Below are positions 26,761 to 36,051 of a stretch of DNA of 41,534 bases, piece after piece; positions within the stretch are counted from its first letter, which is position 1; the number at the start of each line of letters is the position of its first letter. Made by a program: the position numbers and the translations under genes. The notes beneath the pieces are model-generated. The model saw only the letters and a program-made list of their open reading frames with translations. It was not told where the DNA came from and made no database searches. The DNA is from Natronospirales bacterium. Its GTDB lineage: Bacteria > Pseudomonadota > Gammaproteobacteria > Natronospirales > REEB76. Location of the stretch: NCBI GenBank assembly GCA_018971605.1, contig JAGXAL010000004.1, forward strand, positions 1 through 41,534, given 5' to 3'.

Positions 26761-27909
26761 CTATGCCGCGGCGCCCGTGGTGCCCGGCTCCCGGGGGACA
26801 GCCGCAGCCACGGCAGCGATGGCGGTCGGTGCAGGCATCAGCAGAATTCCCCGGATGTCCCAATAATTCCTGCGCAGCACGTTCATGGCCACGGCTTCAG
26901 CTTCCGCATCAATGGTCGGCGCCAGCCTGGAAGTCTGCGAGATGTAATCGAGGCAGGATTCCTCAGGGACCGTATCCTGATCCGAAGCATAGCTGGCGAC
27001 CGAGCGCAAATGTTCGGTGCGGAAACGCAATTTCTCCGGCCGCGACTTGTCGGTGCGCAGTTTCACCACTACTTCATAGATGTGATTGCCAATCGCCAGG
27101 CAATCGTTGAGCAGGCCGAAATGCACGTCGGCGATAGTCTTGGTGCCGGCGCTGTGCGCCATTTCGGCAATGTTGTACTCGGTCAGATGCAAATACAGGT
27201 ATTGCGCCAGCGCCAGCAACCACAAATTGACCGTGCGTTTGGAAGCCGCGCTGATCCCCGGCCAGGTTTGCAGTTTCTGGTTGCGCAGCACCTCCATGGC
27301 GCCCAGCAATTCCAGTTTCCTGGTTTCGATGGGTTTGAATTGACGGGTAAGCTTGTCAATCTGGAACTGTAGCGTTTCACGCTTGCGTTTGCGCCAGAAC
27401 CTCCGCAGATTCGCCAACTGCTGCTGGACTTCGGCCAGCTGGTTTCGCAGGTTGCGGCGCTCGCGTTCCAGTTTGTCGAACTGCTGCGCGAGTTCGTCCA
27501 GCCGCCGACTGCGGTCGCGCCCCAAGTCCTGCTCAAACCCTCCACGTTCGGCTTTTTCGAAGCGACTGCCGAGATCGTCGGCCAGCAGCCGCAGTTGCTG
27601 CCGGCAGGTTTCCCACACCGCACGCAGTCGATAATACACGATGGCGCTCTGGCCGCGTTCCGCATCTGCCAGCATCTGCTCTAGATTGTTGAGTTGGCGC
27701 TGTGACTCGAGATGCTGACTGCGCAGCGTGTCCAGCTCTTGGCGCAGGGCATCGCGCTCGGCACTGACCTGATCCAGCTCGCGCTTGATCAGATTGCGGT
27801 TTTCGAATAATTCGACCAGCTTGGTTTGTTGTGGCACAGCCGCATCCGATTTCCCGGCTGCGTCTGCCTTGTGCAAGCCCGGAATGATGTTCTTGATGCC
27901 TGCGGCCAT
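26761..27909 (-). CDS. Coiled-coil protein of unknown function
   Basis: This 382-residue protein is not recognised. Residues about 30-190 are a long heptad-rich coiled coil with many Leu, Glu, Gln and Arg (for example LDQVSAERDALRQELDTLRS). The C-terminal half is a helical domain with hydrophobic and charged residues (TVNLWLLALAQYLYLHLTEY, DVHFGLLNDCLAIGNHIYEV). It has no signal peptide or membrane helix, so it is probably cytosolic. The ATG at 27909 gives MAAGIKNIIPG. A TTG at 27927 could add six residues. It lies 146 nt after the yqiB-like gene on the same strand. Confidence 0.75.
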   Translation of the reverse strand: MAAGIKNIIPGLHKADAAGKSDAAVPQQTKLVELFENRNLIKRELDQVSAERDALRQELDTLRSQHLESQRQLNNLEQMLADAERGQSAIVYYRLRAVWETCRQQLRLLADDLGSRFEKAERGGFEQDLGRDRSRRLDELAQQFDKLERERRNLRNQLAEVQQQLANLRRFWRKRKRETLQFQIDKLTRQFKPIETRKLELLGAMEVLRNQKLQTWPGISAASKRTVNLWLLALAQYLYLHLTEYNIAEMAHSAGTKTIADVHFGLLNDCLAIGNHIYEVVVKLRTDKSRPEKLRFRTEHLRSVASYASDQDTVPEESCLDYISQTSRLAPTIDAEAEAVAMNVLRRNYWDIRGILLMPAPTAIAAVAAAVPREPGTTGAAA

Positions 27910-28055
27910 GCGAATCCCGGCTCCCAATCCGATTATCTGAAACCCAGCATACGCGCGTTGAAAAATACCGGCTTCAACTCACTTGCGCCTCGTACCGCTC
28001 ACCCACAATCCATAATTTAACATAAAAAATTGCAAGGTGAAGACCTCGCCCCAAC

Positions 28056-28535
28056 TCAAGTCCCACCGGCATGCACAGCCAGCGCTTCGCCAAAGCGGTG
28101 CTGATGATCAAGGCAATGTTCCAGCCATTTGCGCAGCAGCATATTCAAGGTCCAGCGTTGCGCCAGCTCGCAGCGCGCACGTGACACCGGTGCCCCCGGC
28201 CTCACTACCCGCGGCGAGTCGCTGCAACTTACCGCTTCAGCCAGACGTGCATCATGATAAATACGCAGCTCCAAATCGGGACTGTCGCTGGCGCGCCCTG
28301 CCACGTTCAACCGGTAAGTCATGCGCAGACAAGTGGTGTAGCGACTGCGTTCACCCAGCGTGAGATAAATTCGCAAATCGCTGGGACTGTGCGAAATCAA
28401 TGTCGCCGGAAGCTGGTGCAGATTGCCCAGCAACTGCCGCAGGCTTGCATAATTGGCCGCATACAGCGTCATCAATCCCGCAAAACTGCGCGGCTGCACC
28501 AGCCGTATTCCCGGGCTGAGCGTTTCGATGAGCAT
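28056..28535 (-). CDS. DUF1249 family protein (YqiB-like)
   Basis: A 159-residue protein resembling E. coli YqiB (140 residues). Shared features are the YAANYASLRQLLGNL start, YLTLGERSRYTTCLRMTY, the LELRIYHDARLAEAVSC motif and the C-terminal LLRKWLEHCLDHQHRF helix. YqiB lies near cpdA and nudF in E. coli, but that context is absent here. Function is unknown. A single ORF fits, with ATG at 28535. The N-terminus is a little longer than in YqiB. Confidence 0.85.
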   Translation of the reverse strand: MLIETLSPGIRLVQPRSFAGLMTLYAANYASLRQLLGNLHQLPATLISHSPSDLRIYLTLGERSRYTTCLRMTYRLNVAGRASDSPDLELRIYHDARLAEAVSCSDSPRVVRPGAPVSRARCELAQRWTLNMLLRKWLEHCLDHQHRFGEALAVHAGGT

Positions 28536-28605
28536 GCACGGAATATAGCATAGGCATGCGGGGCCGCTGGCTGGCGCTTACCGGCAATACCCATCGCTGA
28601 GCACA

Positions 28606-29439
28606 TCAAAAACGTCGCTTGATGCCAGTCTGATGCAAGACGGTGGTGGCGATCTCTTCGATGGAAGGCAGTGTGGTGTTCATGCAGGGCACGCCGGCGG
28701 CACGAAACACGTCCTCGGCCTGGCGCACTTCATAGCGCACCTGATTGCTGGATGAGTAATGGCTGTTCGGCCGGCGATGATGCCGGATCTGTTGCAGGCG
28801 TTCCGGATCAATGGTCAGGCCATAGAGCTTGTTGCGGTAGGGCAGCAGCGCTTCAGGCAACTGGCCGCGTTTGAGATCGTCTTCGGTCAGCGGGTAATTG
28901 GCGGCGAACACCCCATATTGCAGCGCCAGGTACAGACAGGTCGGCGTTTTCCCCGACCGTGACACGCCCGCCAAGATGACGTCAGCCTTGGGATAATTGC
29001 GGGTACTTACCCCATCGTCGTTGGCCAGTGCAAAATTCACCGCCTCGATTCGCTGGATGTAGGCGGCATTGTCAGCCGAGGCATGCGCCCGTCCCACCGT
29101 GTGTGAGGATTTCACCCCCAGTTCGTTTTCCAAAGGGCCGATAAAGGCGGCGAAAAAGTCCAGATACAGAGCCTGACTGCGCTGAATGATGACGCGCATG
29201 GCATCATCCACGATGGTGCTGAACACGATGGGACGCACCCCGTCGGCACGGCCCGCGGCATTGATACGCGCAACCGCGGCATTTGCCTTGTCAACATCGG
29301 ATATAAATGGCAAAGTGACTTGGCGGAATGCGGCGCCGTCAAATTGACTCATCAGGCTGCGCCCCAGAGCTTCAGCCGTGATGCCGGTGCGATCAGAAAC
29401 AAAGAAGACCGTGCGCTGTTTTTCTGGCGGCGTCGGCAT
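28606..29439 (-). CDS. ppsR: PEP synthase regulatory protein (bifunctional kinase/pyrophosphorylase)
   Basis: PpsR switches PEP synthase off and on by ADP-dependent phosphorylation of a Thr next to its catalytic His, and by phosphate-dependent removal. The 277 residues begin with the family motif VFFVSDRTGITAEALGRSLM. The P-loop-like GVSRSGKTPTCLYLALQYG is near residue 155, and YLALQYGVFAANYPL and NSHYSSSNQVRYEVRQAEDV follow. It is divergent from ppsA with 95 nt between, the usual control pairing. Confidence 0.96.
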   Translation of the reverse strand: MPTPPEKQRTVFFVSDRTGITAEALGRSLMSQFDGAAFRQVTLPFISDVDKANAAVARINAAGRADGVRPIVFSTIVDDAMRVIIQRSQALYLDFFAAFIGPLENELGVKSSHTVGRAHASADNAAYIQRIEAVNFALANDDGVSTRNYPKADVILAGVSRSGKTPTCLYLALQYGVFAANYPLTEDDLKRGQLPEALLPYRNKLYGLTIDPERLQQIRHHRRPNSHYSSSNQVRYEVRQAEDVFRAAGVPCMNTTLPSIEEIATTVLHQTGIKRRF

Positions 29440-29534
29440 GGGATTTCAGGTAGTGCGGTGCGCTCAGGTGACAACTCGGGTGGCATTATATCTTCCCCGG
29501 ACCGGCATTCCGCCAACTAGCCAGAGTCGGACCC

Positions 29535-31907
29535 ATGTCGCAGCGCTATACCATCGATTTTGAACATCTGGGCATGCCGGACCTCGCGGTTGTAGGCGGC
29601 AAGAACGCATCCCTGGGCGAGATGATCAGCCATTTGGCGAAGCTCGGCATTACGGTGCCGGGCGGCTTCGCTACCACCGCCGAAGCCTATCGCGAATATC
29701 TGGCGCACGACGGTCTGGCGGCACGCATCAGCCAGGAGCTGTCGCGCACCAATGTGGATGACGTCGCGGCCCTCACCCGGACGGGCGCCCGGATTCGCGC
29801 GTGGCTGCAAGCTGCACCCTTGCCTGCGGCACTGGAACAAGGTATTCGCAGCGCCTACGCGGCGCTCATGCAACAGTCCGGCAGGGAGATCCCGGTGGCC
29901 GTGCGCTCCTCCGCCACCGCCGAAGATCTGCCGGAGGCCTCGTTTGCCGGCCAGCAGGAAACCTTTCTGAATGTACGCGGCATCGAACGCGTACTGATCG
30001 CCGTCAAGGACGTATTTGCTTCGCTGTTCAACGACCGCGCCATCGCCTACCGCGCGCACCACGGTTACGACCATGCCCAGGTGGCGTTGTCGGCCGGCAT
30101 CCAGCGCATGGTGCGCAGCGACCTGGGCGCGAGTGGCGTCATGTTCACGCTCGACACCGAATCCGGGTTCGATCGCGTGGTGTTCATCACCGCCGCCTAC
30201 GGCTTGGGCGAAACCGTGGTGCAAGGTGCCGTCAATCCGGACGAATTCTACGTGTACAAACCGGCGCTGGCCGCCGGCAAATATCCCATCGTGCGGCGCA
30301 ACCTCGGCAGCAAGGCCAGCATGATGGTCTACGCAGGGGACGAAGCCGGCGCCAAATCCGTCAAAACCATCGAAGTCTCCGCCGACGCGCGCGCGCGCTT
30401 CTGCCTCAGCGATGCCGAGGTGCTGGAGCTCGCCAAGCAGGCCGTGATCATCGAGCACCATTACCAGCGACCCATGGACATCGAATGGGCCAAGGACGGA
30501 GCCGATGGCAAGCTCTACATTTTGCAGGCGCGCCCGGAAACCGTGAAAAGCCGCGCCGGCCAGAAGCTCGAGCGTTATGAACTGAAGCAGCGCGGTCCGG
30601 TGCTGGCCGAAGGCCGCAGCATCGGCCAGAAAATCGGCGCCGGCACCGCCAAGGTCATCCACGAGCTCGGGGAAATGCAACGCATCGAAAAAGGCGACGT
30701 GCTGGTGACCGACATGACCGATCCGGACTGGGAGCCAATCATGAAGCGCGCCGCGGCCATCGTCACCAACCGCGGCGGCCGCACCTGCCATGCCGCCATC
30801 ATCGCGCGTGAACTGGGCATTCCCGCGGTGGTCGGCTGCGGTGACGCCACCCGCAAGATCCGGGATGGCCAGCAGGTCACGGTGTCCTGCGCCGAGGGCG
30901 ACACCGGGCACATCTACGCCGGAAAACTGGCCTTCGAGCGCAGCGAAATCAGCCTGGACAACATGCCCAAGCCGCCGCTCAAGGTCATGATGAACGTGGG
31001 CAATCCGGAGCGGGCTTTCGATTTCGCCATGCTGCCCAATCAGGGCGTGGGCCTGGCAAGGCTGGAGTTCATCATCAACCGCATGATCGGTGTGCATCCC
31101 AAGGCGCTGCTCAACTTCGAGGCCCAGGCGCCCGAGGTGCAACAGCAAATCCGCGAACGCATGGCGGGCTACCAGGACCCGGTCAGTTTCTACGTGGAGC
31201 GGCTCGCCGAGGGCGTTGCCACCATCGCCGCGGCTTTCGCGCCGCAGCCGGTGATCGTGCGCACCTCGGATTTCAAATCCAACGAATACGCCAACATGAT
31301 CGGCGGACGTCAGTACGAGCCGCACGAAGAAAATCCGATGCTGGGCTTCCGCGGCGCCTCGCGTTACATCGCCGACAGTTTCCGCGCCTGCTTTGACCTG
31401 GAGTGCCGCGCGCTCCGCAAAGTGCGCGAGGACATGGGACTCGAGAATGTCGAGGTCATGATCCCCTTCATCCGCACCCTGGACGAAGCCCGGCAAGTGA
31501 CGGAACTGCTCGCCCGAAACGGCCTCAAGCGCGGCGAGCGCGGCTTGAAGATCATCATGATGTGCGAGTTGCCCTCGAACGCGGTGCTCGCCGAGCAGTT
31601 CCTGGAATATTTCGACGGCTTCTCCATCGGCTCCAACGACATGACGCAACTCACGCTGGGGCTGGACCGCGACTCCGGCGTGATCGCGCATTTGTTCGAT
31701 GAACGCAACGCCGCGGTGAAGGCCATGCTGAGCATGGCCATTCAGGCCTGCCGCAAGCACAAGAAATACATCGGCATCTGCGGCCAGGGTCCGTCCGACC
31801 ATCCGGATCTGGCGCGCTGGCTGCTCGAGCAGGGCATCGAGAGCGTGTCGCTCAATCCGGACACGGTGGTGGAAACCTGGTTGTATCTGGCTGGTGACGC
31901 CAAATAG
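29535..31907 (+). CDS. ppsA: Phosphoenolpyruvate synthase
   Basis: PpsA converts pyruvate, ATP and water to PEP, AMP and phosphate, the entry to gluconeogenesis from pyruvate. The 790 residues contain an N-terminal ATP-grasp domain ([31 protein letters not shown]), the phosphohistidine domain with His 419 in [17 protein letters not shown], and the C-terminal PEP/pyruvate-binding TIM barrel ending near [18 protein letters not shown]. The Thr next to the His needed for PpsR control is present (RTCHAA). It is divergent from ppsR and heads a three-gene plus-strand run. Confidence 0.98.
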   Translation: MSQRYTIDFEHLGMPDLAVVGGKNASLGEMISHLAKLGITVPGGFATTAEAYREYLAHDGLAARISQELSRTNVDDVAALTRTGARIRAWLQAAPLPAALEQGIRSAYAALMQQSGREIPVAVRSSATAEDLPEASFAGQQETFLNVRGIERVLIAVKDVFASLFNDRAIAYRAHHGYDHAQVALSAGIQRMVRSDLGASGVMFTLDTESGFDRVVFITAAYGLGETVVQGAVNPDEFYVYKPALAAGKYPIVRRNLGSKASMMVYAGDEAGAKSVKTIEVSADARARFCLSDAEVLELAKQAVIIEHHYQRPMDIEWAKDGADGKLYILQARPETVKSRAGQKLERYELKQRGPVLAEGRSIGQKIGAGTAKVIHELGEMQRIEKGDVLVTDMTDPDWEPIMKRAAAIVTNRGGRTCHAAIIARELGIPAVVGCGDATRKIRDGQQVTVSCAEGDTGHIYAGKLAFERSEISLDNMPKPPLKVMMNVGNPERAFDFAMLPNQGVGLARLEFIINRMIGVHPKALLNFEAQAPEVQQQIRERMAGYQDPVSFYVERLAEGVATIAAAFAPQPVIVRTSDFKSNEYANMIGGRQYEPHEENPMLGFRGASRYIADSFRACFDLECRALRKVREDMGLENVEVMIPFIRTLDEARQVTELLARNGLKRGERGLKIIMMCELPSNAVLAEQFLEYFDGFSIGSNDMTQLTLGLDRDSGVIAHLFDERNAAVKAMLSMAIQACRKHKKYIGICGQGPSDHPDLARWLLEQGIESVSLNPDTVVETWLYLAGDAK

Positions 31908-31916
31908 GCACGCGCC

Positions 31917-32567
31917 ATGGCAGCGCAGCACGATACCCGGTTCGAAGATCACTTCCCCATCGCCGTGATGGTGAGTCACCATGCCGGCGTTGATGACATC
32001 AACCGGGAAGTCTTTGAAATCGTGCACCGGCTGCGTGAGCAATATATTGACGACGCGCAGGAAAATGCCGCGCTCTCCGGCAGCATCACCACCTACGGTG
32101 GCTATCAGACTTCAAAGAATATGATGTTCCTGAACCGGCCAGAACCGTCGGTGCGCAGCTTGGTCGAAGAGGTGATTCAACCGGGCGTGGCGCGCTATCT
32201 TGCCAAGGCCTACGACACCAAGGTGGACGCGGCGCGCACCCGCCTGGTGTCCTGGGCCAATCTGCTTGCGGCCGGCGACTGGCAGGCGCCGCACATGCAT
32301 CCCACCCCCGGCAATCTCGCAAGCGGCGTGTATTACGCGCAGGTGCCGGAAAAACCCCAACCCGAAGGCTGTATCGAATTCCTCAATCCGCATCCGGTTG
32401 CGCACCATCACGGCGTCAGCCTGACGCGCCGGCTGTATCCAAAAACCGGTGACCTCGTGATTTTCCCGCCTTACTACATCCACTACGTGTACCCCTTCAA
32501 GGGAGCCGGCGAGCGCGCCATCGTGGCCTTCGACGTGCTGCTGCAAACCACGCAATTCGTGTTCTGA
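31917..32567 (+). CDS. 2-oxoglutarate/Fe(II)-dependent oxygenase-like protein (2OG-FeII_Oxy_5 type)
   Basis: The 216-residue protein resembles the PF13759-type putative 2OG-Fe(II) oxygenases. Signatures are HMHPTPGNLASGVYYA (the H-x-H region where an iron ligand is expected), GCIEFLNPHP and the distal LVIFPPYYIHYVYPF, then GERAIVAFDV. The jelly-roll pattern with His in the early and late strands is seen, but the exact substrate is unknown. It starts nine bases after ppsA and ends 19 nt before the ALDH gene, so it is probably co-transcribed with both. A family alternative, cupin-like protein, is less likely. Confidence 0.75.
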   Translation: MAAQHDTRFEDHFPIAVMVSHHAGVDDINREVFEIVHRLREQYIDDAQENAALSGSITTYGGYQTSKNMMFLNRPEPSVRSLVEEVIQPGVARYLAKAYDTKVDAARTRLVSWANLLAAGDWQAPHMHPTPGNLASGVYYAQVPEKPQPEGCIEFLNPHPVAHHHGVSLTRRLYPKTGDLVIFPPYYIHYVYPFKGAGERAIVAFDVLLQTTQFVF

Positions 32568-32586
32568 ATCCTGCGTCCATGCACCC

Positions 32587-34176
32587 ATGAGCGCCTCTGC
32601 CGAATCCGCTGCCGCTCCCGGCGTCACACTGCATGCTCCCGCCAGCGGCGAATTTCTTGGCCATTTTCCCTGGCAAAGCGCCGCTGCGGTACGTGCGCTG
32701 CTCGGCAGCGCACATGCCGCGCAGCCGCAATGGGCAGCCACGCCGCTCGCCGAACGCCGGCAATGCATTGCAGGCCTGCGGCAGCTACTGCTGTTTCAAA
32801 CCGATGCGCTTGCGCAGCTGATTGCCGATTGCGTGGGCAAGACCCGCGTGGAAGCCTTGGCTACGGAGATCATGCCTACGGTCGCCGCGAGTCGCTGGTA
32901 CGAGCGCCATGCCGCCAAGTTCCTGCGGCCGCGGCGCCTGCAACGCGGCTCGCTGCTGTACCTCAACAAGCGCAGCACGCTTTATCGGGTACCGTGGGGC
33001 GTGATCGGCGTCATTTCCCCGTGGAATTACCCGTTAGGGATACCCATGCACGAAATTCTGCCGGCGCTGCTCGCGGGCAATGCCGTGGTCTTCAAGACCG
33101 CGCCGGAAACCCTGCCGGTAGGCTTCAAGATTGCGGAGCTCATGCGCTTGGCGGGTGTACCACAGGATGTTTTCCAGCACGTCAATATTGATGGCCCAAC
33201 CTGCGGCGATCTGTGGCTGGAGACCGGCGGCGTCGACAAACTGTTTTTCACCGGCTCGGTACGCGTCGGCAAGTTGCTCGCGGAAAAGGCCGCACGTGCC
33301 CTGGTGCCGGTATCACTGGAACTGGGTGGCAAAGACGCCATGATCGTGTGCGCCGATGCGGATCTGAAACGTGCCGCGGCCGGTGCGGTGTGGGCCGGGC
33401 TCTCGAACGCCGGCCAATCCTGTGCCGGTGTCGAACGCATCTATGTGCAGGAAACGGTGTACGCGCCATTTCTGGAATTGTTGTCTCAAAAAGTAGCGCG
33501 TTTGCGTACCGGCCAAGACCGGGATTTCAATGTGGACGTCGGCGCCCTGTGTACCGCACGCCAGGTTGAAACTGTACGACATCATCTTGAAGACGCATTT
33601 CAACGCGGCGCGCGCGTGGCCGCCAAAGCCGCCGCACCCGCGGACGACAACCCCCACTTCGTTGCTCCGCTGGTGCTCACCCAGGTGGACCACGGCATGG
33701 CTGTGATGCGCGAAGAAACATTTGGGCCGGTGCTGGGCGTCATGCCGTTCGCCAGCGACGCGCAAGCCATACAACTGGCCAACGATTCAGCCTATGGGCT
33801 CACCGCCTCGGTGTGGTCGCGGGACCTGCGGCAGGCTGAACGCCTGGCACGGCAAATCCATGCGGGCGCGATCATGATCAACGACCATTTGCTGTCGCAC
33901 GCGCAAACCGAAACTCCCTGGGGAGGATTCAAGCATTCCGGCTACGGCCGCGGTCATGGGCAATTTGCCTTTGAAGCGGTCACCGCCCCCAAGGTCATCG
34001 TGCACGATTGGCTGAAACTCATCCGTTATCAGCCTTACTGGATGCCCTACAACCGGCAGGTCTACGAGGGTCTCAAGGGAATCACGCTGGCACTGTACGC
34101 GCGCCGCTGGTCTCACCGCTTCGCCGGGCTGTGGCGCGCTCTCAAGCTCGTGCCCCGCGTGTTTCGCCTGCCTTGA
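32587..34176 (+). CDS. NAD(P)-dependent aldehyde dehydrogenase family protein
   Basis: The 529-residue protein oxidises an unknown aldehyde to its acid. It shows PWNYPL near 145, the FTGSVRVGKLLAEKAA NAD-binding loop, the general base Glu 245 in SLELGGKD and the nucleophile Cys 279 in NAGQSCAGVERIYV, so the active site is complete. The last 50 residues carry a hydrophobic and basic extension (RQVYEGLKGITLALYARRW) not needed in soluble classes and reminiscent of membrane-associated fatty aldehyde dehydrogenases. The stop abuts the convergent stop of the next gene. Family is certain; substrate is not. Confidence 0.9.
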   Translation: MSASAESAAAPGVTLHAPASGEFLGHFPWQSAAAVRALLGSAHAAQPQWAATPLAERRQCIAGLRQLLLFQTDALAQLIADCVGKTRVEALATEIMPTVAASRWYERHAAKFLRPRRLQRGSLLYLNKRSTLYRVPWGVIGVISPWNYPLGIPMHEILPALLAGNAVVFKTAPETLPVGFKIAELMRLAGVPQDVFQHVNIDGPTCGDLWLETGGVDKLFFTGSVRVGKLLAEKAARALVPVSLELGGKDAMIVCADADLKRAAAGAVWAGLSNAGQSCAGVERIYVQETVYAPFLELLSQKVARLRTGQDRDFNVDVGALCTARQVETVRHHLEDAFQRGARVAAKAAAPADDNPHFVAPLVLTQVDHGMAVMREETFGPVLGVMPFASDAQAIQLANDSAYGLTASVWSRDLRQAERLARQIHAGAIMINDHLLSHAQTETPWGGFKHSGYGRGHGQFAFEAVTAPKVIVHDWLKLIRYQPYWMPYNRQVYEGLKGITLALYARRWSHRFAGLWRALKLVPRVFRLP

Positions 34177-34824
34177 TCAAAAATTGCTGCTCGGCACTTC
34201 CTCGAGAATCTCGATTTCGCCGTTGCAGGTAATTTCGTCATCGTGCGACTCCATGTCCACGCCGTTCCAATAATCCAGCGCGCGTTTATGCCATTCCACC
34301 AGGGAAATGGTGTCGCCCATGACCAGCTGCTGCGGGGCGCGGTGCATTTCACCGGTGGCGCGCACGCGGAACACCTTCTTGTGATCGCCGCGCATGTTTT
34401 CCAGCCAGAAGCGCACGGCACGCGCATCGTCGGGAATCAGCCAGATGCAGCTGCTGCGTGAGGGCAGATCCGGATACATCTGGCGGCGCACGTCCTCCAG
34501 CACCAGTTCGCGCACCATGCGCGTGGACAGAAACAGGCTGTCCAGCGTTTCCGCCAGCGTCATGACCGGATTGAAGTGATAAAAATTGAGGTGCGGGTCT
34601 TTCTTCCCCTGCTTGCGATACACGTGCAGGGCGCGAAAGGCCACCAGGTCGACGGTGAACACCTCGTTGGTTTCGGGATTGGTAATGCCGCGCCGTGCCA
34701 CCTCGAATGCCCGCCAGGAATTATTAGGCTCTTCGCCGAAATTGAACACCGCGCCTTCCACCCACTTGGGCGAATTGTGTTTGTGAATGTGGTAATACTT
34801 TTCGCTCTCGATGTGCATGTGCAC
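34177..34824 (-). CDS. DUF2441-like protein, possibly ADP-ribosyltransferase-fold
   Basis: This 215-residue protein is only partly recognised. It opens SEKYYHIHKHNSPKWVEGAV and has a central REL(V)LEDVRRQMYPDLPSRSSCIW segment, resembling the (E)VR...YP..PSR..C.. pattern I associate with DUF2441. The C-terminus is rich in Glu and Asp. There is no signal peptide or membrane helix. The start ATG at 34824 also has another Met three codons on. It lies 94 nt downstream of amrS on the same strand and shares the stop boundary TGATCA with the ALDH gene. Link to an ADP-ribosyltransferase fold is a weak inference that needs a profile search. Confidence 0.6.
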   Translation of the reverse strand: MHMHIESEKYYHIHKHNSPKWVEGAVFNFGEEPNNSWRAFEVARRGITNPETNEVFTVDLVAFRALHVYRKQGKKDPHLNFYHFNPVMTLAETLDSLFLSTRMVRELVLEDVRRQMYPDLPSRSSCIWLIPDDARAVRFWLENMRGDHKKVFRVRATGEMHRAPQQLVMGDTISLVEWHKRALDYWNGVDMESHDDEITCNGEIEILEEVPSSNF

Positions 34825-34918
34825 CCCGGCCTTTGTTGCTCACAAATCCGCCACGCTTGCGGCGCAGCCGAACGCGGAATTTATCACAGCTCCGGCGGCA
34901 ACGCCGCGGCTGCCCGCC

Positions 34919-36022
34919 TCACACCCGGTCGCGCGGCAGCGGCGTGACTCTCACCGGCATTCGCTGCCGTCCCCAGTGACCCGGTTTGCCGGCGAACTTG
35001 CCGGGTATCGCGGTGCCGCAATTCAGGCAATGGCCGTCATCATCCAGATTCCATGCGCCCAGCTCGTACCAGTCACGCTCGATCACCAAGCCGCCGCAGC
35101 CGGGACACCAGGTGCTGCTGCCGCTGCGATCGTGCACGTTGCCGGTGTAGCAATAGTGCAGCCCGTTGTTGAGCGCGATGCTGCGCGCATGCATGAGCGT
35201 GGCTGCCGGCGTCGGCGGCCGATCGCGCAGCTTGTAGTCGGGATGATAGGCGCTGAAATGCAGCGGCACATCCGCGCCGAGGTTTTCCATGATCCACTGA
35301 GTTTCGCTTTCGATGTCGGCGTCGGAATCATTCAGCCCGGGAATCAGCAAGGTGGTGATTTCGAACCATACGCGGGTTTCCTGCTTGAGATACTTGAGCG
35401 TGTCCAGCACCGGCGCGAGATGGCCGCCGCAGATTTTCCAGTAGAACTCTTCGGTGAAGCCCTTGAGGTCCACGTTGGCGGCGTCCATGTGCCGGTAGAA
35501 TTCCAGCCGCGGCTCGAGGCACATATAGCCCGCGGTCACCGCAATAGCGTTGACGCCGAGTTCGTGACCAGCAGCGGCAACGTCCATGGCGTATTCCATG
35601 AATATCACCGGATCGTTGTAGGTGAACGCCAGGCTCGCGCAGCCTAGGGATTTCGCCGCTGCTGCTAAAGCCGCTGGCGTCGCGGCGTCGGCGAGCGTAT
35701 CCATCTCCCGCGACTTCGACATGTCCCAGTTCTGGCAAAACTTGCAGGCTAGGTTGCAACCGGCGGTACCAAAGGACAGCACCGCGGTACCTGGCAGGAA
35801 ATGGTTGAGCGGCTTCTTTTCCACCGGGTCCACACAAAACCCGCTGGAACGCCCGTAGCTGAACAGCTTGATTTGATCATCCTCGCGGCCGCGCACGAAA
35901 CACAGACCGCGCTGGCCTTCCTGCAACTTGCAGGCACGCGGACACACGTCGCACTGCACCCGGCCGTCCTCAAGGCGGTGCCAATAACGCGTGAGCACGA
36001 TGGTTTGTGAAGCGGCAGGCAT
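34919..36022 (-). CDS. amrS: AmmeMemoRadiSam system radical SAM enzyme AmrS
   Basis: AmrS is a radical SAM enzyme of unknown substrate that occurs with MEMO-like and AMMECR1-like proteins. The 367 residues contain an N-terminal Cys cluster (C24, C27, C31, C41), the radical SAM motif CX3CX2C at C89, C93, C96 (GTAGCNLACKFCQNW), a TIM-barrel-like core (AITVTAGYMCLEP region) and a C-terminal zinc-ribbon-like part with CPGCGG and CLNCGTA. The ATG at 36022 is only 29 nt from the divergent amrB ATG. The family is well identified by motif and neighbours; the reaction is unknown. Confidence 0.93.
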   Translation of the reverse strand: MPAASQTIVLTRYWHRLEDGRVQCDVCPRACKLQEGQRGLCFVRGREDDQIKLFSYGRSSGFCVDPVEKKPLNHFLPGTAVLSFGTAGCNLACKFCQNWDMSKSREMDTLADAATPAALAAAAKSLGCASLAFTYNDPVIFMEYAMDVAAAGHELGVNAIAVTAGYMCLEPRLEFYRHMDAANVDLKGFTEEFYWKICGGHLAPVLDTLKYLKQETRVWFEITTLLIPGLNDSDADIESETQWIMENLGADVPLHFSAYHPDYKLRDRPPTPAATLMHARSIALNNGLHYCYTGNVHDRSGSSTWCPGCGGLVIERDWYELGAWNLDDDGHCLNCGTAIPGKFAGKPGHWGRQRMPVRVTPLPRDRV

Positions 36023-36051
36023 AGCGGCGTTTCCGTACTACCATTAAGTAT

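Noticed and set aside
29517-32042. An 841-codon open frame on the minus strand opposite ppsA
   Set aside because: ppsA has full family motifs. Long antisense frames are expected in GC-rich coding DNA with G/C third positions. The translation lacks any recognisable domain.
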